Assembly (NCBI RefSeq): GCF_018263905.1
Contig: NZ_JAAFZU010000002.1
Span: 62,001-126,000, forward strand
Length of the DNA stretch: 64,000 nucleotides
Direction of reading: 5' to 3'
Source of the DNA: Loktanella sp. SALINAS62
Lineage (GTDB): Bacteria > Pseudomonadota > Alphaproteobacteria > Rhodobacterales > Rhodobacteraceae
Each line of letters starts with the position of its first letter. Position 1 is the first letter of the stretch. Below are positions 1 to 10,578 of this stretch, piece after piece. Below the pieces are notes generated by a model. That model did not search any database. It saw only the letters and a list, made by a program, of their open reading frames with translations, and was not told the origin of the DNA. The position numbers were made by a program, and so were the translations under genes.

Positions 1-162
1 CTGGCCCGCGAAGGCAAGATCAAGGAATTTACAGGCATTTCAGATCCTTACGATGTGCCCAAAGATCCCGAATTGCGCCTGGACACCGAAGGTCAGGATG
101 TCGACAACTGCGCCCATCAGGTGATCCTGAAACTGGAATCGCTGGGCCTGATCAGCGGTTGA
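1..162 (+). CDS. C-terminal end of a sulfate adenylyltransferase/adenylylsulfate kinase (partial)
   Basis: The window opens inside this reading frame, and 53 residues plus a stop codon are visible. The motif KIKEFTGISDPY followed by PELRLDT is typical of the end of the APS-kinase domain in bifunctional sulfate-activating enzymes (SAT-APSK or CysNC type). These enzymes make APS and then PAPS for sulfate assimilation in the cytoplasm. The domain order upstream cannot be seen, so a stand-alone APS kinase (CysC) is possible. A strong intrinsic terminator follows 21 bases after the stop. Confidence 0.8.
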   Translation: MAREGKIKEFTGISDPYDVPKDPELRLDTEGQDVDNCAHQVILKLESLGLISG

Positions 163-183
163 TCACGCCATTATAGACAGGGC

Positions 184-212
184 AAAAGGCCGGGCAATTC
201 GCCCGGCCTTTT
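184..212 (+). terminator. Intrinsic terminator after the sulfate-activation gene
   Basis: A perfect 12-bp stem (AAAAGGCCGGGC pairing with GCCCGGCCTTTT) surrounds a 5-base loop and ends in a run of T. It lies just after the stop at 162. The remaining bases up to 331 hold no gene or clear promoter that I can see. Confidence 0.9.
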
Positions 213-331
213 CAATTTCAACCTCACAGCCACGTGAACGTCACCTGATTGGCGCTTTTTTGCCCTGATCCCATGCAATCCAAAGCCAAGGTCGCATCGC
301 GCGACAGGGTATTTCCAGGGGATTGGACATC

Positions 332-1279
332 ATGCACATTCTGGCCGTTGATGACGATCCAATCATTCTGGAACTGCTGTGCGACCCCGCCCTGCTGGGG
401 GCCGCCCATACGGTGACCTGCGCAGTCGACGCGGCCACTGCACTGAAAGCCATCGCGCAACAGGATATACCGTTCGATGTGCTGTTGCTCGACGTGTTCA
501 TGCCCGGCACCAACGGAATCGACCTGTGTGCGAAGCTGCGCAAGATGCCTGATTATGCCCAGGTGCCGATCATCATCATGACCGGCAGTTGCCAGATTGA
601 TCTGATCCAGCGCGCCTATAACGCCGGGGCGACTGATTTCGTCAAAAAGCCACTGGAAGGTCTGGAATTGCTGACCCGCGTGATGATGGCCGAAGAATTG
701 ACCACCGCCCGCCGCGACGCAAACGCCGCCCGCGCGACTGCAAAAACCCTGTCACGGCTGATCGCTGATCCGTTCGCGCATCATCCGCCACAGGCGGCCA
801 AGACCGGGCGCCTGCGCTACATGGAACTGGAAAACCGTCTGTTGACCGCACCCCAAGGCTGTCATGCACTGCACCTGTTCCACATCATGGTCCCGACCGC
901 CGCCACCGCGCCGGCCCCGCAGCGCGCGGAACGGTTTGCCGAGAATCTCGACCACGTTTTTGATACAGCGCTGTCGGCCACCGATCACAAAATGGATCTG
1001 GCCTATGCTGGACACGGCGTATTCGTCGGCGTGACCTATGGCCGCCGCCGCGAAACGATGAGCGCGCTGCAAATCAATATCGTGACCGCCCTGCAAAAAG
1101 CCGGTCACGCCCATCTTGCCGAAGGGCTGACCTGCGGCAGCATTTCACGCACCACTGTCTGGACCAGCCGTACCGCGGTCGCGGCCGTGCGCCATTTCGT
1201 CAACCGCCACGCGTCGTGTGACGCGGGCAGTGATCTGATGGACGAAAGCCTGTTCGACAAAGGCATGGCTGACGCCTGA
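332..1279 (+). CDS. Response regulator with an unrecognised, possibly degenerate GGDEF-like C-terminal domain
   Basis: The protein has 315 residues. Residues 1-120 form a CheY-type receiver: acidic cluster Asp7-Asp9, phosphoacceptor Asp54 (LLLDVFMPG), Thr84 and Lys105 (VKKP). I chose ATG 332 because AGGGG sits ten bases upstream; an in-frame TTG at 323 is too close to that site. Residues 160-315 have no DNA-binding motif. They contain an AGHGVF stretch at 226-231, in the place where a cyclase fold would carry GGDEF, so a degenerate cyclase-like domain is possible but is only an inference. No histidine kinase is adjacent, so it is an orphan regulator here. Confidence 0.8.
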   Translation: MHILAVDDDPIILELLCDPALLGAAHTVTCAVDAATALKAIAQQDIPFDVLLLDVFMPGTNGIDLCAKLRKMPDYAQVPIIIMTGSCQIDLIQRAYNAGATDFVKKPLEGLELLTRVMMAEELTTARRDANAARATAKTLSRLIADPFAHHPPQAAKTGRLRYMELENRLLTAPQGCHALHLFHIMVPTAATAPAPQRAERFAENLDHVFDTALSATDHKMDLAYAGHGVFVGVTYGRRRETMSALQINIVTALQKAGHAHLAEGLTCGSISRTTVWTSRTAVAAVRHFVNRHASCDAGSDLMDESLFDKGMADA

Positions 1280-1301
1280 CGTCAGACGACAACCGGGCGC
1301 C

Positions 1302-2591
1302 TCAGGCCGCCGTGACGCGCCATATCACATCACCCACGTCATCTGCCATCAGCAGCGATTTGCCGTCCGCACCGACGGTGACCCCCACCGGACGCCCGTA
1401 GGATACACGCTCATCCGGGGACAGGAACCCGGTCAGGATATCGCGTGGCATGCCGTCGGGCATCCCGTTCTTGAACGGCACAAAAATCAGCTTGTAGCCT
1501 GACAATGTGGCGCGATTCCATGATCCGTGCTGGCCGATCACCATGCCTTCGCCGAAACCGGGCAACGTGCCGTCAGGCATCCAGCACAGACCCAGCGACG
1601 CTGTATGTCCGCCCAGCGCGTAATCCGGCACGGTCGATCCTGCCACGGCGATGGGGTCTTGCGGCACGCGGTCATCCACGATCCGGTCCCAATAGCTGTA
1701 GGGCCAGCCATAGAAGCCGCCGTCTTTCACCCGCGTCAGGTAATCGGGCGGTGTTTCGTCCCCCAGCCCGTCGCGTTCGTTCACCACTGTCCACAGCGCC
1801 CCTGTGCGGGGTTCCCACGCGGTGCCGACGGCATTGCGCAAGCCACTGGCGAACACCCGCGCCTTTTCGGTTTTCAGATCAAGTTCCCAGATGCAGGCGC
1901 GGCCTTCTTCGGCGGCGAAACCTTCGTCCGCGATGTTCGTCAGCGATCCGACACCGGCATAGATCTTGGTTTTGTCCGGCGACACGATCAGGCTGCGGGT
2001 CCAGTGGCCACCGGGTTTGAAATCAACCAGCTTGCGCCCCGGTCCGGTCAGGTTCGTCGCCCCGTCGGTATAATCGAATGCCACGATCCCGTCGGTATTG
2101 CCGACGTAGAATGTGCCATCCACCAGCGCCATGCCGAACGGCTGTCGCTGGTTTTCCAAAAAGACATGACGTTCCTCTGCCACGCCGTCGCCATCGGCGT
2201 CGCGCCACAGCGTGATGCGGTTGGCGCTTTTGCCCAGCGCACGGGCGCGCCGCATGGTTGCCTGTGCGGCGCGATCCATCAGATCGCGCGGCGGTCCGGC
2301 TTCCTGCAACGCTTCCGCGACCAGCACGTCGCCGTTCGGCAGCACTTCGATCCAGCGCGGGTGCAGCAAATCGCGGGCAAAGGCGTTGACCGCCAGACCC
2401 GGCGCCGTCGTCGGCACCTGCCCATCGGCCCAGCCCTGCGCGGTGGGCATTTTCAACGTCATGATGCCTTGGGATCGGGCGTGCGGAATAGCGGGCGTGC
2501 CACCCATCGCGACCTGTTTGGGTGCCTGTCGCTTGCGTAGCATCACCATTGCGCCGCCGACGACCGATGCGGCCTTTGCCATGATGTCCAT
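1302..2591 (-). CDS. PQQ-dependent sugar (sorbosone-type) dehydrogenase family protein
   Basis: This 429-residue protein resembles the soluble glucose/L-sorbosone dehydrogenase family, a six-bladed beta-propeller that usually oxidises sugars with PQQ in the periplasm. Family-like segments are LLHPRWIEVLPNGDVLVAE near residues 75-95, the NGLRNAVG-like stretch ASGLRNAVGTAWEP, and GQHGSWNRA. The N terminus carries a short hydrophobic stretch (AASVVGGAMVML) that could be a membrane anchor. No cytochrome domain is present. The substrate cannot be told from sequence. The start is the first Met of MDIMAK; the Met three residues later is an alternative. Confidence 0.75.
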   Translation of the reverse strand: MDIMAKAASVVGGAMVMLRKRQAPKQVAMGGTPAIPHARSQGIMTLKMPTAQGWADGQVPTTAPGLAVNAFARDLLHPRWIEVLPNGDVLVAEALQEAGPPRDLMDRAAQATMRRARALGKSANRITLWRDADGDGVAEERHVFLENQRQPFGMALVDGTFYVGNTDGIVAFDYTDGATNLTGPGRKLVDFKPGGHWTRSLIVSPDKTKIYAGVGSLTNIADEGFAAEEGRACIWELDLKTEKARVFASGLRNAVGTAWEPRTGALWTVVNERDGLGDETPPDYLTRVKDGGFYGWPYSYWDRIVDDRVPQDPIAVAGSTVPDYALGGHTASLGLCWMPDGTLPGFGEGMVIGQHGSWNRATLSGYKLIFVPFKNGMPDGMPRDILTGFLSPDERVSYGRPVGVTVGADGKSLLMADDVGDVIWRVTAA

Positions 2592-2683
2592 GTCGTATCC
2601 CCTGAATCATTTGGGGGCTACGCTAGCGGCCCCGCCAGCCGCGTCAATGCATGGCAGACCCTATCGCCCGCCATGCCCGTTCA

Positions 2684-2908
2684 TTACTGCAATGTCACCA
2701 GTTGCATGTCGTGTTCGGCGGCCAGATGCGTGGCGATACCTTCGCTGGCGACCAGTGCAACCTGTTCGCCCTTGGTGTTGTGCACGGCAAAGAGTGTTTC
2801 CAGCCCGCCTGCCTGCTCGCGGACTTCGTCCGGCAGGTCGTCGATCGACACAGGCTTGAGATACACGATGTTCTGGCCCAGATCGGCAAAGTCTTTTTTC
2901 GTGAACAT
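2684..2908 (-). CDS. DUF1150 family small protein
   Basis: A 74-residue acidic protein beginning MFTKKDFADLGQ. It matches my memory of the DUF1150 family, which is largely confined to Alphaproteobacteria and usually found beside a small heat shock protein. That gene lies three bases upstream on the same strand, so the two are almost certainly co-transcribed. No function is established and no membrane segment or signal peptide is visible. Co-expression with Hsp20 suggests a role in heat or protein-folding stress. Confidence 0.75.
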   Translation of the reverse strand: MFTKKDFADLGQNIVYLKPVSIDDLPDEVREQAGGLETLFAVHNTKGEQVALVASEGIATHLAAEHDMQLVTLQ

Positions 2909-2911
2909 GAT

Positions 2912-3325
2912 CTACCCTTTCGAGATCGGTATTGACTGAATAACGCGGTCAGGCTGCTTTCGGTTCAGATCGATATGCAAAAGCCCGTTTTCCATTGTTG
3001 CGGTTCCCACATCGACACCGTCCGCCAGCACGAATGCCCGCTGAAACTGCCGCCCCGCGATACCCCGGTGCAGATAGACGCGGTCGTCTGCGTCCTGCGG
3101 CAGTCGCCCCCGGACCAGCAGCGTCGCATCCTCGACCGTGATCGACAGGTCGGATTCGGAAAATCCCGCCACAGCCAGCGTGATCCGATAGCTGGCATCG
3201 GACGTCTGTTCGATATTATAGGGCGGGTATCCGTCATTGCCGGATTTGGCGGTGCGTTCCACCAACCGTTCCAGACCTTCGAATCCCAACAGGAACGGAT
3301 GGGTTCCCAAAGCCAGTTTCGTCAT
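2912..3325 (-). CDS. ibpA: Hsp20 small heat shock protein
   Basis: The protein has 137 residues. The alpha-crystallin domain covers about residues 35-125: PYNIEQ at its start, [15 protein letters not shown] in the middle, and an ENGLLHIDL segment matching the family A-x-x-x-n-G-v-L signature. A C-terminal I-x-I-like tail (QSIPI) is the usual anchor for oligomer assembly. Such proteins bind unfolding proteins without ATP and hand them to DnaK or GroEL. The start has an AAGGA site upstream. It leads the pair with DUF1150. I saw no convincing heat-shock promoter or RNA thermometer in the 158-base upstream gap. Confidence 0.88.
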   Translation of the reverse strand: MTKLALGTHPFLLGFEGLERLVERTAKSGNDGYPPYNIEQTSDASYRITLAVAGFSESDLSITVEDATLLVRGRLPQDADDRVYLHRGIAGRQFQRAFVLADGVDVGTATMENGLLHIDLNRKQPDRVIQSIPISKG

Positions 3326-3483
3326 GGCGACCAGTCCTTATGTAGCAAGCGACAATCGTCGACCGGTCCCTGATGCGGCAACCTGTCCACTGAAATATGG
3401 GGGTCAGGACTGCGCCGCGCAAGACCCTATGCCTGCGGGCCGGATCGCGTTAGAAGTGCCCCCTGACACAAAGGCAACCGCAC

Positions 3484-3702
3484 ATGAATTCTTCTACCCA
3501 ACTATCCGAAACAGAAGTGCAGCGGATCGAATTGGGCGTGCTGCGGCAGGAACACCACGATCTGGACCTTGCCATCACGGCCCTGCAGATCACCCATCCG
3601 GGCGATGTGCTGACAATCAAACGGCTGAAACGCAAGAAACTGATGCTGAAAGACCGGATTGCCCGGATCGAGGATGCGATCAACCCCGACATCATCGCCT
3701 GA
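3484..3702 (+). CDS. YdcH family (DUF465) small protein
   Basis: A 72-residue, strongly helical protein with the typical DUF465 pattern: H(h)DLDLAITAL in the first half and a basic [16 protein letters not shown] segment in the second. The fold is expected to be a helical hairpin. Members are common in Proteobacteria and have no settled function. It is divergent from the Hsp20 gene and lies 65 bases before purE on the same strand. Confidence 0.82.
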   Translation: MNSSTQLSETEVQRIELGVLRQEHHDLDLAITALQITHPGDVLTIKRLKRKKLMLKDRIARIEDAINPDIIA

Positions 3703-3767
3703 CGCGCATTGCGCCCGGTGGGGCGCTGACTATAGTGCCGCTTCAATTCTGTCAGGGGATGCAACAC

Positions 3768-4256
3768 ATGGCCCAATCACGCGTCGGCATCATCATGGGC
3801 AGCCAGTCCGACTGGCCCACGATGAAAGAGGCCGCCTTGATCCTGGATGCGCTCGATGTCGCCTATGACACGCGCATCGTGTCGGCGCATCGCACCCCCG
3901 ACCGGCTGTGGGACTATGGCAAAACCGCAGTGGACCGCGGGTTGCAGGTCATCATCGCGGGCGCGGGTGGCGCGGCCCACCTGCCCGGTATGATGGCGTC
4001 GAAAACCCGCGTTCCCGTGATCGGCGTGCCCGTGCAGACCAAAGCGCTCTCTGGTGTCGACAGCCTGTATTCCATTTTGCAGATGCCGCGCGGTTTCCCC
4101 GTGGCGACCATGGCGATCGGGGCCGCAGGCGCGCAAAACGCAGGCCTGATGGCGGCCGCTATCCTTGCCTTGCACGATGACGCACTGGCTGCCCGGTTGG
4201 ACAAATGGCGCGCCGATCTGTCCGCATCCATCCCAGAGGTGCCGACTGATGACTGA
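3768..4256 (+). CDS. purE: N5-carboxyaminoimidazole ribonucleotide mutase (class I PurE)
   Basis: This 162-residue enzyme converts N5-CAIR to CAIR in purine biosynthesis. It starts with the diagnostic [14 protein letters not shown] phosphate-binding motif. SAHRTPDRL and [11 protein letters not shown] follow, as expected for class I PurE, which works with PurK. ATG 3768 is preceded by AGGGG at 3754-3758; an in-frame ATG nine bases upstream would be too close to that site. The gene overlaps purK by eight bases, so the pair is translationally coupled. Confidence 0.96.
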   Translation: MAQSRVGIIMGSQSDWPTMKEAALILDALDVAYDTRIVSAHRTPDRLWDYGKTAVDRGLQVIIAGAGGAAHLPGMMASKTRVPVIGVPVQTKALSGVDSLYSILQMPRGFPVATMAIGAAGAQNAGLMAAAILALHDDALAARLDKWRADLSASIPEVPTDD

Positions 4257-5325
4257 ACCGCTGCGCACCGGGGCGACCATCGGGATACTGGGTGGGGGCC
4301 AGTTGGGCCGGATGCTGTCCGTCGCGGCCAGCCGGCTGGGATTCAAGACCTGCATCTTTGAACCCGGCAGCGATTGTCCCGCCAGTCACGTGGCCAATTT
4401 CCACATGAAGGCCGATTATGACGATCACGCTGCGCTGGAACGCTTTGCCCAGTCGGTCGACGTGATTACCTACGAATTCGAAAACATCCCCACTGCAGCA
4501 CTGGACGTTCTGGAATCGGTGAAACCCATTCACCCCAACCGCCGGGCGCTTGCGACATCTCAGGACCGGCTGACGGAAAAGACGTTCCTGCAGGATCTTG
4601 GCCTGACCGTCGCCCCCTTTGCCGACGTGACGGACGCGGACAGCCTGCGCGCTGCCCTTGACCAGATCGGCACGCCGTCGATCCTGAAAACCCGGCGCAT
4701 GGGCTATGACGGCAAGGGGCAGGCCCGGATCATGTCGCCAGATGACTCCGATGACGCCCTGCGCGCGATGGCCGGTGCGCCCGCCGTGCTGGAGGGCTTT
4801 GTCGATTTCCAGCGCGAGGTGTCGGTGATCGCCGCACGTGGGCAGGACGGCGCGGTCGCCTGTTTCGATCCCGGTGAAAACGTCCACCGCGACGGTATTC
4901 TGCATACGACCACCGTGCCCGCCAGCCTGACCGCCGGGCAGCGCACCGATGCCGTGCTGATCGCTGCACGCGTTCTGAACGCACTGGATTACGTGGGTGT
5001 TCTGGGGGTCGAACTGTTCGTGACCCGCGACGCGCTGATCGTGAACGAAATTGCGCCACGCGTGCACAATTCCGGTCATTGGACGCAGAACGGCTGCGCC
5101 GTGGACCAGTTCGAACAACATATCCGCGCGGTCGCAGGCTGGCCGCTGGGTGACGGCAGCCGTCATTCCGACGTGGTGATGGAAAACCTGATCGGTGCCG
5201 ACATGGACCGCGTGCCGGATCTGGCAAAAGCGCCTGTCAGCCTGCATCTGTATGGTAAGGCGGATGCAAAGCCCGGTCGCAAGATGGGCCACGTCAACCG
5301 CGTCACCGGACCCGCCGCGCGGTAG
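4249..5325 (+). CDS. purK: N5-carboxyaminoimidazole ribonucleotide synthase
   Basis: A 358-residue ATP-grasp enzyme that carboxylates AIR to N5-CAIR using ATP and bicarbonate. The N-terminal Rossmann-like motif is [16 protein letters not shown]-grasp elements follow ([14 protein letters not shown] near residue 145; VEFQREVS-like [10 protein letters not shown]) and the C-terminal metal/substrate region contains [14 protein letters not shown]. The ATG lies inside the end of purE. The length fits the family. Confidence 0.96.
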   Translation: MTEPLRTGATIGILGGGQLGRMLSVAASRLGFKTCIFEPGSDCPASHVANFHMKADYDDHAALERFAQSVDVITYEFENIPTAALDVLESVKPIHPNRRALATSQDRLTEKTFLQDLGLTVAPFADVTDADSLRAALDQIGTPSILKTRRMGYDGKGQARIMSPDDSDDALRAMAGAPAVLEGFVDFQREVSVIAARGQDGAVACFDPGENVHRDGILHTTTVPASLTAGQRTDAVLIAARVLNALDYVGVLGVELFVTRDALIVNEIAPRVHNSGHWTQNGCAVDQFEQHIRAVAGWPLGDGSRHSDVVMENLIGADMDRVPDLAKAPVSLHLYGKADAKPGRKMGHVNRVTGPAAR

Positions 5326-5347
5326 GCTTAGACCTTGGCCATAAAGG

Positions 5348-5376
5348 TTAAGCGCCTGTTAAATATAACATAATAT
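5348..5376 (+). promoter_or_regulatory. Candidate CtrA-type box with a promoter-like -10
   Basis: A perfect TTAA-N7-TTAA box, the consensus for the alphaproteobacterial cell-cycle regulator CtrA, occupies 5348-5362. Exactly 17 bases after its first hexamer (TTAAGC, 5348-5353) lies TAATAT at 5371-5376, a fair -10. The region is AT-rich in a GC-rich genome. It sits between the convergent ends of purK and the lipase gene, so any transcript would run antisense into the lipase 3' end. Function is inferred only. Confidence 0.4.
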
Positions 5377-5394
5377 GTTTCGCATGCGAAACAT
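5375..5394. repeat. Perfect 20-bp palindrome
   Basis: ATGTTTCGCATGCGAAACAT reads identically on both strands. It lies between two convergent genes, right after the CtrA-type box. Neither side carries a T run, so it is a weak candidate for an intrinsic terminator. A regulator binding site or the start of a small RNA are alternatives. Confidence 0.6.
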
Positions 5395-5412
5395 CGGCAT
5401 TTCGTTATGTAT

Positions 5413-6162
5413 TTATTCCGTTCCCAGGATCACGCCGGTCAGGCTAAGCCTGCGGTCAAATTCGCCCGTGGTCAGGAATGCCACGATCTGCGCCATCACC
5501 AGTGGGTTGTTCATCATGAACGTATGCGTGACAGGCAAGACAATATGGTCGTCCATACCATCCAGCATGGTCGATTCCACACTGACCTTGCCGTCGTCGG
5601 CCCCGTCGATCACGGTGGAATAGACCGGGTTCAGGCTGCGCGTGCCCGCGATCACCCCAAGGCTGTAATCCGTGGCATCCGACAGACGGTTCGGCAGGCT
5701 GTCTGGTCCGGTTCCCAACTGATCGCCAGCCGGACCGTTGATCCATTCAAAGGGGTCCCATTCACCGAACATATCAACCAGATCGGACCCGTGGTTCGGC
5801 GGGGCAAGCATGACAACGCGCCCCATGCGTGCCGGACGATGATCTTCCAGCCATGCGCGCACCAGAATGCCACCCATCGAATGCGTGACAAAATTCACCG
5901 TGCGGTCGCCACATTGCGCCACGTCCTGCCCGACGTTTTCCTCTACCAGCTGCTGGATGGTCTGTTCTGTCGATGGATATCCCCTGTTCACAACGAAATA
6001 GCCGCGATTTTCCAGATACAGCTGCATCGGCGTCAAAGAGATTTCGCTACGGGCCAGCCCGTGCAGCAAAACCACGCAATCGGTTTCGGGTTCGGCCATC
6101 AGCGGGGCTCCCTTGCCGCAGGCGGTCAGTGTCAGGGCAAAGGCAAGGCATAAATAACGCAT
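5413..6162 (-). CDS. Secreted lipoprotein, lipase-like alpha/beta hydrolase
   Basis: The protein has 249 residues. The N terminus is a short lipoprotein signal with a lipobox ending at Cys15 (LTAC). The oxyanion motif is LLHG (His34-Gly35) and the nucleophile elbow is THSMGG with Ser95, typical of lipases and esterases. Substrate is unknown; the enzyme probably acts in the periplasm or on the outer membrane. It stands alone, convergent with purK and with its 5' end near the divergent Nudix gene. Confidence 0.82.
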   Translation of the reverse strand: MRYLCLAFALTLTACGKGAPLMAEPETDCVVLLHGLARSEISLTPMQLYLENRGYFVVNRGYPSTEQTIQQLVEENVGQDVAQCGDRTVNFVTHSMGGILVRAWLEDHRPARMGRVVMLAPPNHGSDLVDMFGEWDPFEWINGPAGDQLGTGPDSLPNRLSDATDYSLGVIAGTRSLNPVYSTVIDGADDGKVSVESTMLDGMDDHIVLPVTHTFMMNNPLVMAQIVAFLTTGEFDRRLSLTGVILGTE

Positions 6163-6236
6163 GGTACGAGTTTAATCCGATCCGGGGCGGGGGCAATCAT
6201 CTTGCATCCGCATTTCACCCTGCTCACAGTGGTGTC

Positions 6237-6680
6237 ATGTCCAGACCGCCCCGCCTTGCCGTGCGCGCCGTGATCCTGCGCGACGACCACCTGTTGCTGG
6301 TAAACGCCTATGCCGGGCGCACAGATCTGTGGTGCGCACCCGGTGGCGGCGTGGAACCGCACCAGTCGCTGCACGACAACCTGCACCGCGAAGTGATGGA
6401 AGAGCTGGGATTGCGGATCAACATTGGCGAAACCTGCCTTGTGAACGAATTCCACGACCCGCAGCGCGATTTCCATCAGGTCGATATCTATTTTCGCTGC
6501 TCCGTCGGCGACCAGCCCATCGCCGCCGACTGGACCGACCCCGAAGGCATCGTAACCGCCCATCGCTGGGTCACGCGCGACCAGATGCGGGATTTGCGGG
6601 TAAAACCCGATACGCTGTCCCATGTCGCCTTTGACGGGGCGGTTGCGGTCTATGACCCGCTGGAACCGATCCTGCGTTAG
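6237..6680 (+). CDS. Nudix hydrolase
   Basis: A 147-residue protein with a Nudix box of the form GGGVEPHQS...REVMEELGL near residues 38-60. The catalytic REVMEE core is intact. The first Glu of the consensus (G-x5-E) is Gln here, which may alter metal binding. Nudix enzymes cleave nucleoside diphosphate derivatives, and the substrate is not predictable. ATG 6237 starts the conserved domain directly. The gene is divergent from the lipase and convergent with an EamA transporter. Confidence 0.85.
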   Translation: MSRPPRLAVRAVILRDDHLLLVNAYAGRTDLWCAPGGGVEPHQSLHDNLHREVMEELGLRINIGETCLVNEFHDPQRDFHQVDIYFRCSVGDQPIAADWTDPEGIVTAHRWVTRDQMRDLRVKPDTLSHVAFDGAVAVYDPLEPILR

Positions 6681-6698
6681 GACAACGCCCAGCGTGGG

Positions 6699-7541
6699 TC
6701 AGCGCCCCAGTGATAATGCAATCCCGCCCAGCACCAGAACGGCGCTGGCCAACAGACGGATAGTCAACGGCTCTGCCAGAAAAAGCGCGCCCGCCGCCAC
6801 CGCGATCAGCGGCACACTTAGCTGCGCTGTGGCCGCCATCGTCGTCGCCAACCGGGGCAACAGGCGATACCACAGCGCATAGCCCAATCCGGATGTCAGC
6901 GCGCCCGACACCACGGCAGCCACGACCCCCGCCGTCGTCAGCGGCCCGACCTGCCCGGACAGAGCCAGCGCAAAAACAACCAGCGGCAGGCATAGGGCAA
7001 AATTCACGGCCGAACTGGCCAGCGGATCGCGGGCGGACTGCCCCAACAGCGTGTAACCCGCCCATCCCAGACCCGCGATCACCATCGCCAGCGCGGGCCA
7101 CAGGGGCACGCCACGCGCTTCGGTCGGCCACAGCAGCACGGCCAGACCGCCCAGCGCGACCGCACTGCCCGCCCAACGGCGCGGCGGGACGGTATTGCCG
7201 CGCAGCACGGCGACGCCGAACATGCCCAACTGCACGCAGCCGAACAATATCAATGCACCCAGCCCCGCAGCCAGACCACGGTAGGCCCATGAAAACCCGA
7301 TCACATAGGCCGCAAGCGTGCCTGCACCCGCCAGTCTGTCCGGGCTCAGCGACAGGCGCGGCCTTGCCAGTGCCAGCAACACAACCGCACCCGCCGCCAC
7401 CCGCAGCGTGGCAAAGGTCAGCGGCGCCATATCCTGTCCTGCCACGGCATACCGGTTCAGCACCGAATTTGCGGCAAAGGCCACCATGGTCAGCGCAACA
7501 AGCACGAAAAGGCGCATTTTTGGGGGCGAAGCTGCGGTCAT
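6699..7541 (-). CDS. EamA/DMT family transporter
   Basis: A 280-residue hydrophobic protein with about ten predicted membrane helices arranged as two repeats of five, the layout of the drug/metabolite transporter superfamily. Features include an N-terminal LFVLVALTMVAFAANSVLNRYAV helix and a repeat of helix-loop patterns with conserved Gly and Trp. Substrates in this family vary (amino acids, metabolites, drugs) and cannot be assigned here. The upstream gap of 127 bases is shared with a divergent dienelactone hydrolase gene. Confidence 0.85.
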   Translation of the reverse strand: MTAASPPKMRLFVLVALTMVAFAANSVLNRYAVAGQDMAPLTFATLRVAAGAVVLLALARPRLSLSPDRLAGAGTLAAYVIGFSWAYRGLAAGLGALILFGCVQLGMFGVAVLRGNTVPPRRWAGSAVALGGLAVLLWPTEARGVPLWPALAMVIAGLGWAGYTLLGQSARDPLASSAVNFALCLPLVVFALALSGQVGPLTTAGVVAAVVSGALTSGLGYALWYRLLPRLATTMAATAQLSVPLIAVAAGALFLAEPLTIRLLASAVLVLGGIALSLGR

Positions 7542-7668
7542 GGGTGTCCCTTTGGATCAGCAAGAAAACGTTGGTAGGCCGCTGATTTCCACGTGACAAG
7601 AAAAAGTGATGCACCGATCCGGGCCTGCCCGCCCTAACCTGTCGCAAGATTTGAACAGGAGCACCACC

Positions 7669-8556
7669 ATGACACGCATGACGGCCAAGGATTTCGATCA
7701 GGGACTGCTGGACCTTTACGACTTTTACGCGCACGGCAAGATTACCAAGCGCGAATTTCTGGATCAGGCCGGACGCTATGCTGTCGGGGGTGTGACAGCG
7801 CTGTCGCTGCTGGGGATGCTGTCGCCCAACTATGCCATGGCCGAACAGGTGTCGTTCAACGATCCCGATATCGTGGCCGATTACATCACCTATCCCAGCC
7901 CGAACGGCACAGGCGATGTGCGCGGCTATCTGGTGCGCCCGGCCAACGCCGAAGGCGCGCTGCCCGCCGTGCTGGTGATCCACGAAAACCGTGGTCTGAA
8001 TCCCTATATCGAAGACGTCGCACGACGACTGGCCAAGGCGGGGTTCATAGCGCTGGCGCCCGACGGTCTGACATCGGTCGGGGGCTATCCCGGGAACGAT
8101 ACCGACGGGCGCGAATTGCAGTCGCAGGTCGATGGCACCGCACTGATGAATGACTTTTTTGCGGGCTTTGAACATCTTCTGAACCGCGAGGACAGCACCG
8201 GTCAGGTCGGCGCGGTCGGGTTCTGCTATGGCGGCGGTGTCGTGAACGCGATCGCTGTCGCCTATCCCGAAATGGCCGCCGGGGTATCATTCTATGGCCG
8301 GCAGGCAGACGCCGCCGATGTGCCAAAGATCGAAGCAGCATTGATGCTGCAATACGCCGAACTGGACGAACGCATCAACGAAGGCTGGCCCGCGTTCGAG
8401 GCTGCGTTGCAGGACGCCGGCACCACCTATGAGGCGCATATTTATCCAGGCGTGAACCACGGGTTCCACAACGACAGCACGCCGCGATACGACGAAGCGT
8501 CAGCGGAACTGGCGTGGGACCGCACGATCGCATGGTTCAACCAGCATCTGACCTAG
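7669..8556 (+). CDS. Dienelactone hydrolase family protein with a Tat-like N terminus
   Basis: The protein has 295 residues. The catalytic triad of the family is visible: Cys186 (GFCYGGG), Asp233 and His264 (NHGFHN), with Glu106 in the HENRGL motif. Before the domain, residues 24-58 carry a basic KITKREFL stretch and then a hydrophobic segment, resembling a twin-arginine signal with Lys-Arg in place of Arg-Arg. Export or membrane anchoring is therefore possible. ATG 7669 has AGGAG eight bases upstream. The natural substrate is unknown. Confidence 0.85.
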   Translation: MTRMTAKDFDQGLLDLYDFYAHGKITKREFLDQAGRYAVGGVTALSLLGMLSPNYAMAEQVSFNDPDIVADYITYPSPNGTGDVRGYLVRPANAEGALPAVLVIHENRGLNPYIEDVARRLAKAGFIALAPDGLTSVGGYPGNDTDGRELQSQVDGTALMNDFFAGFEHLLNREDSTGQVGAVGFCYGGGVVNAIAVAYPEMAAGVSFYGRQADAADVPKIEAALMLQYAELDERINEGWPAFEAALQDAGTTYEAHIYPGVNHGFHNDSTPRYDEASAELAWDRTIAWFNQHLT

Positions 8557-8710
8557 TCCGAACATCGGCCCCGCTGCACATTGGTGAAACTGGTGTGCTG
8601 CAACCGGAATTTGTTTCTGTTTGCGCCGCGCGCGGCGCGCGCAGGGTTGGCTACCGCCAAGACATTCTTTTCCAGTCGGATCGCATCGAACGCACCACCC
8701 CAAAGATAAA

Positions 8711-8734
8711 GGGCGGCCCCGTGAGGGACCGCCC
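8711..8734 (-). terminator. Intrinsic terminator downstream of groL
   Basis: Read on the minus strand, GGGCGGTCCC pairs with GGGGCCGCCC (one G-U pair) around a TCAC loop and is followed by TTTATCTTT. It lies about 140 bases after the groL stop. The gap 8557-8876 otherwise holds only inverted repeats, with no gene that I can support. Confidence 0.8.
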
Positions 8735-8775
8735 GAAATCTGTGGTCAGATCAGTGCGTTAGGGGTGGTCGATGT

Positions 8776-8876
8776 CGTGCCCTAGGGCACGGTGCGGGAC
8801 ACGTTGGACGCTTGCTGCGCAAACCCCTGCCGTGTCCCGCCAGAACCGTTTCGGGGCGATGCCCCAAAACGGGTTC

Positions 8877-8877
<1 letters not shown>
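8776..8877. repeat. Cluster of three inverted repeats in the groL 3' untranslated region
   Basis: From groL outward: a near-perfect 16-17 bp stem at 8842-8857/8861-8877 that begins at the groL stop codon; a 10-bp stem GCGGGACACG/CGTGTCCCGC at 8794-8803/8831-8840; and a 16-bp perfect palindrome CGTGCCCTAGGGCACG at 8776-8791. The terminator at 8711 follows. The stems may stabilise or process the groESL transcript; this is inference. Confidence 0.65.
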
Positions 8878-10550
<1,673 letters not shown>

Positions 10551-10578
10551 TTAGGGGAAAAGCGGTGGTCCTTGGCGA

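Noticed and set aside
1505-2540. Two long plus-strand frames opposite the sugar dehydrogenase gene
   Set aside because: They are antisense shadows; the minus-strand protein has clear family segments and length.
3326-3483. An RpoH promoter or ROSE-type RNA thermometer before the Hsp20 gene
   Set aside because: A CCCCCATATT string resembles a -10, but no matching -35 lies at the right distance, and no U/CGG anti-ribosome-site stem was found.
5375-5394. The palindrome as a bidirectional intrinsic terminator
   Set aside because: Neither side has a T run; it is better left as an unexplained palindrome.
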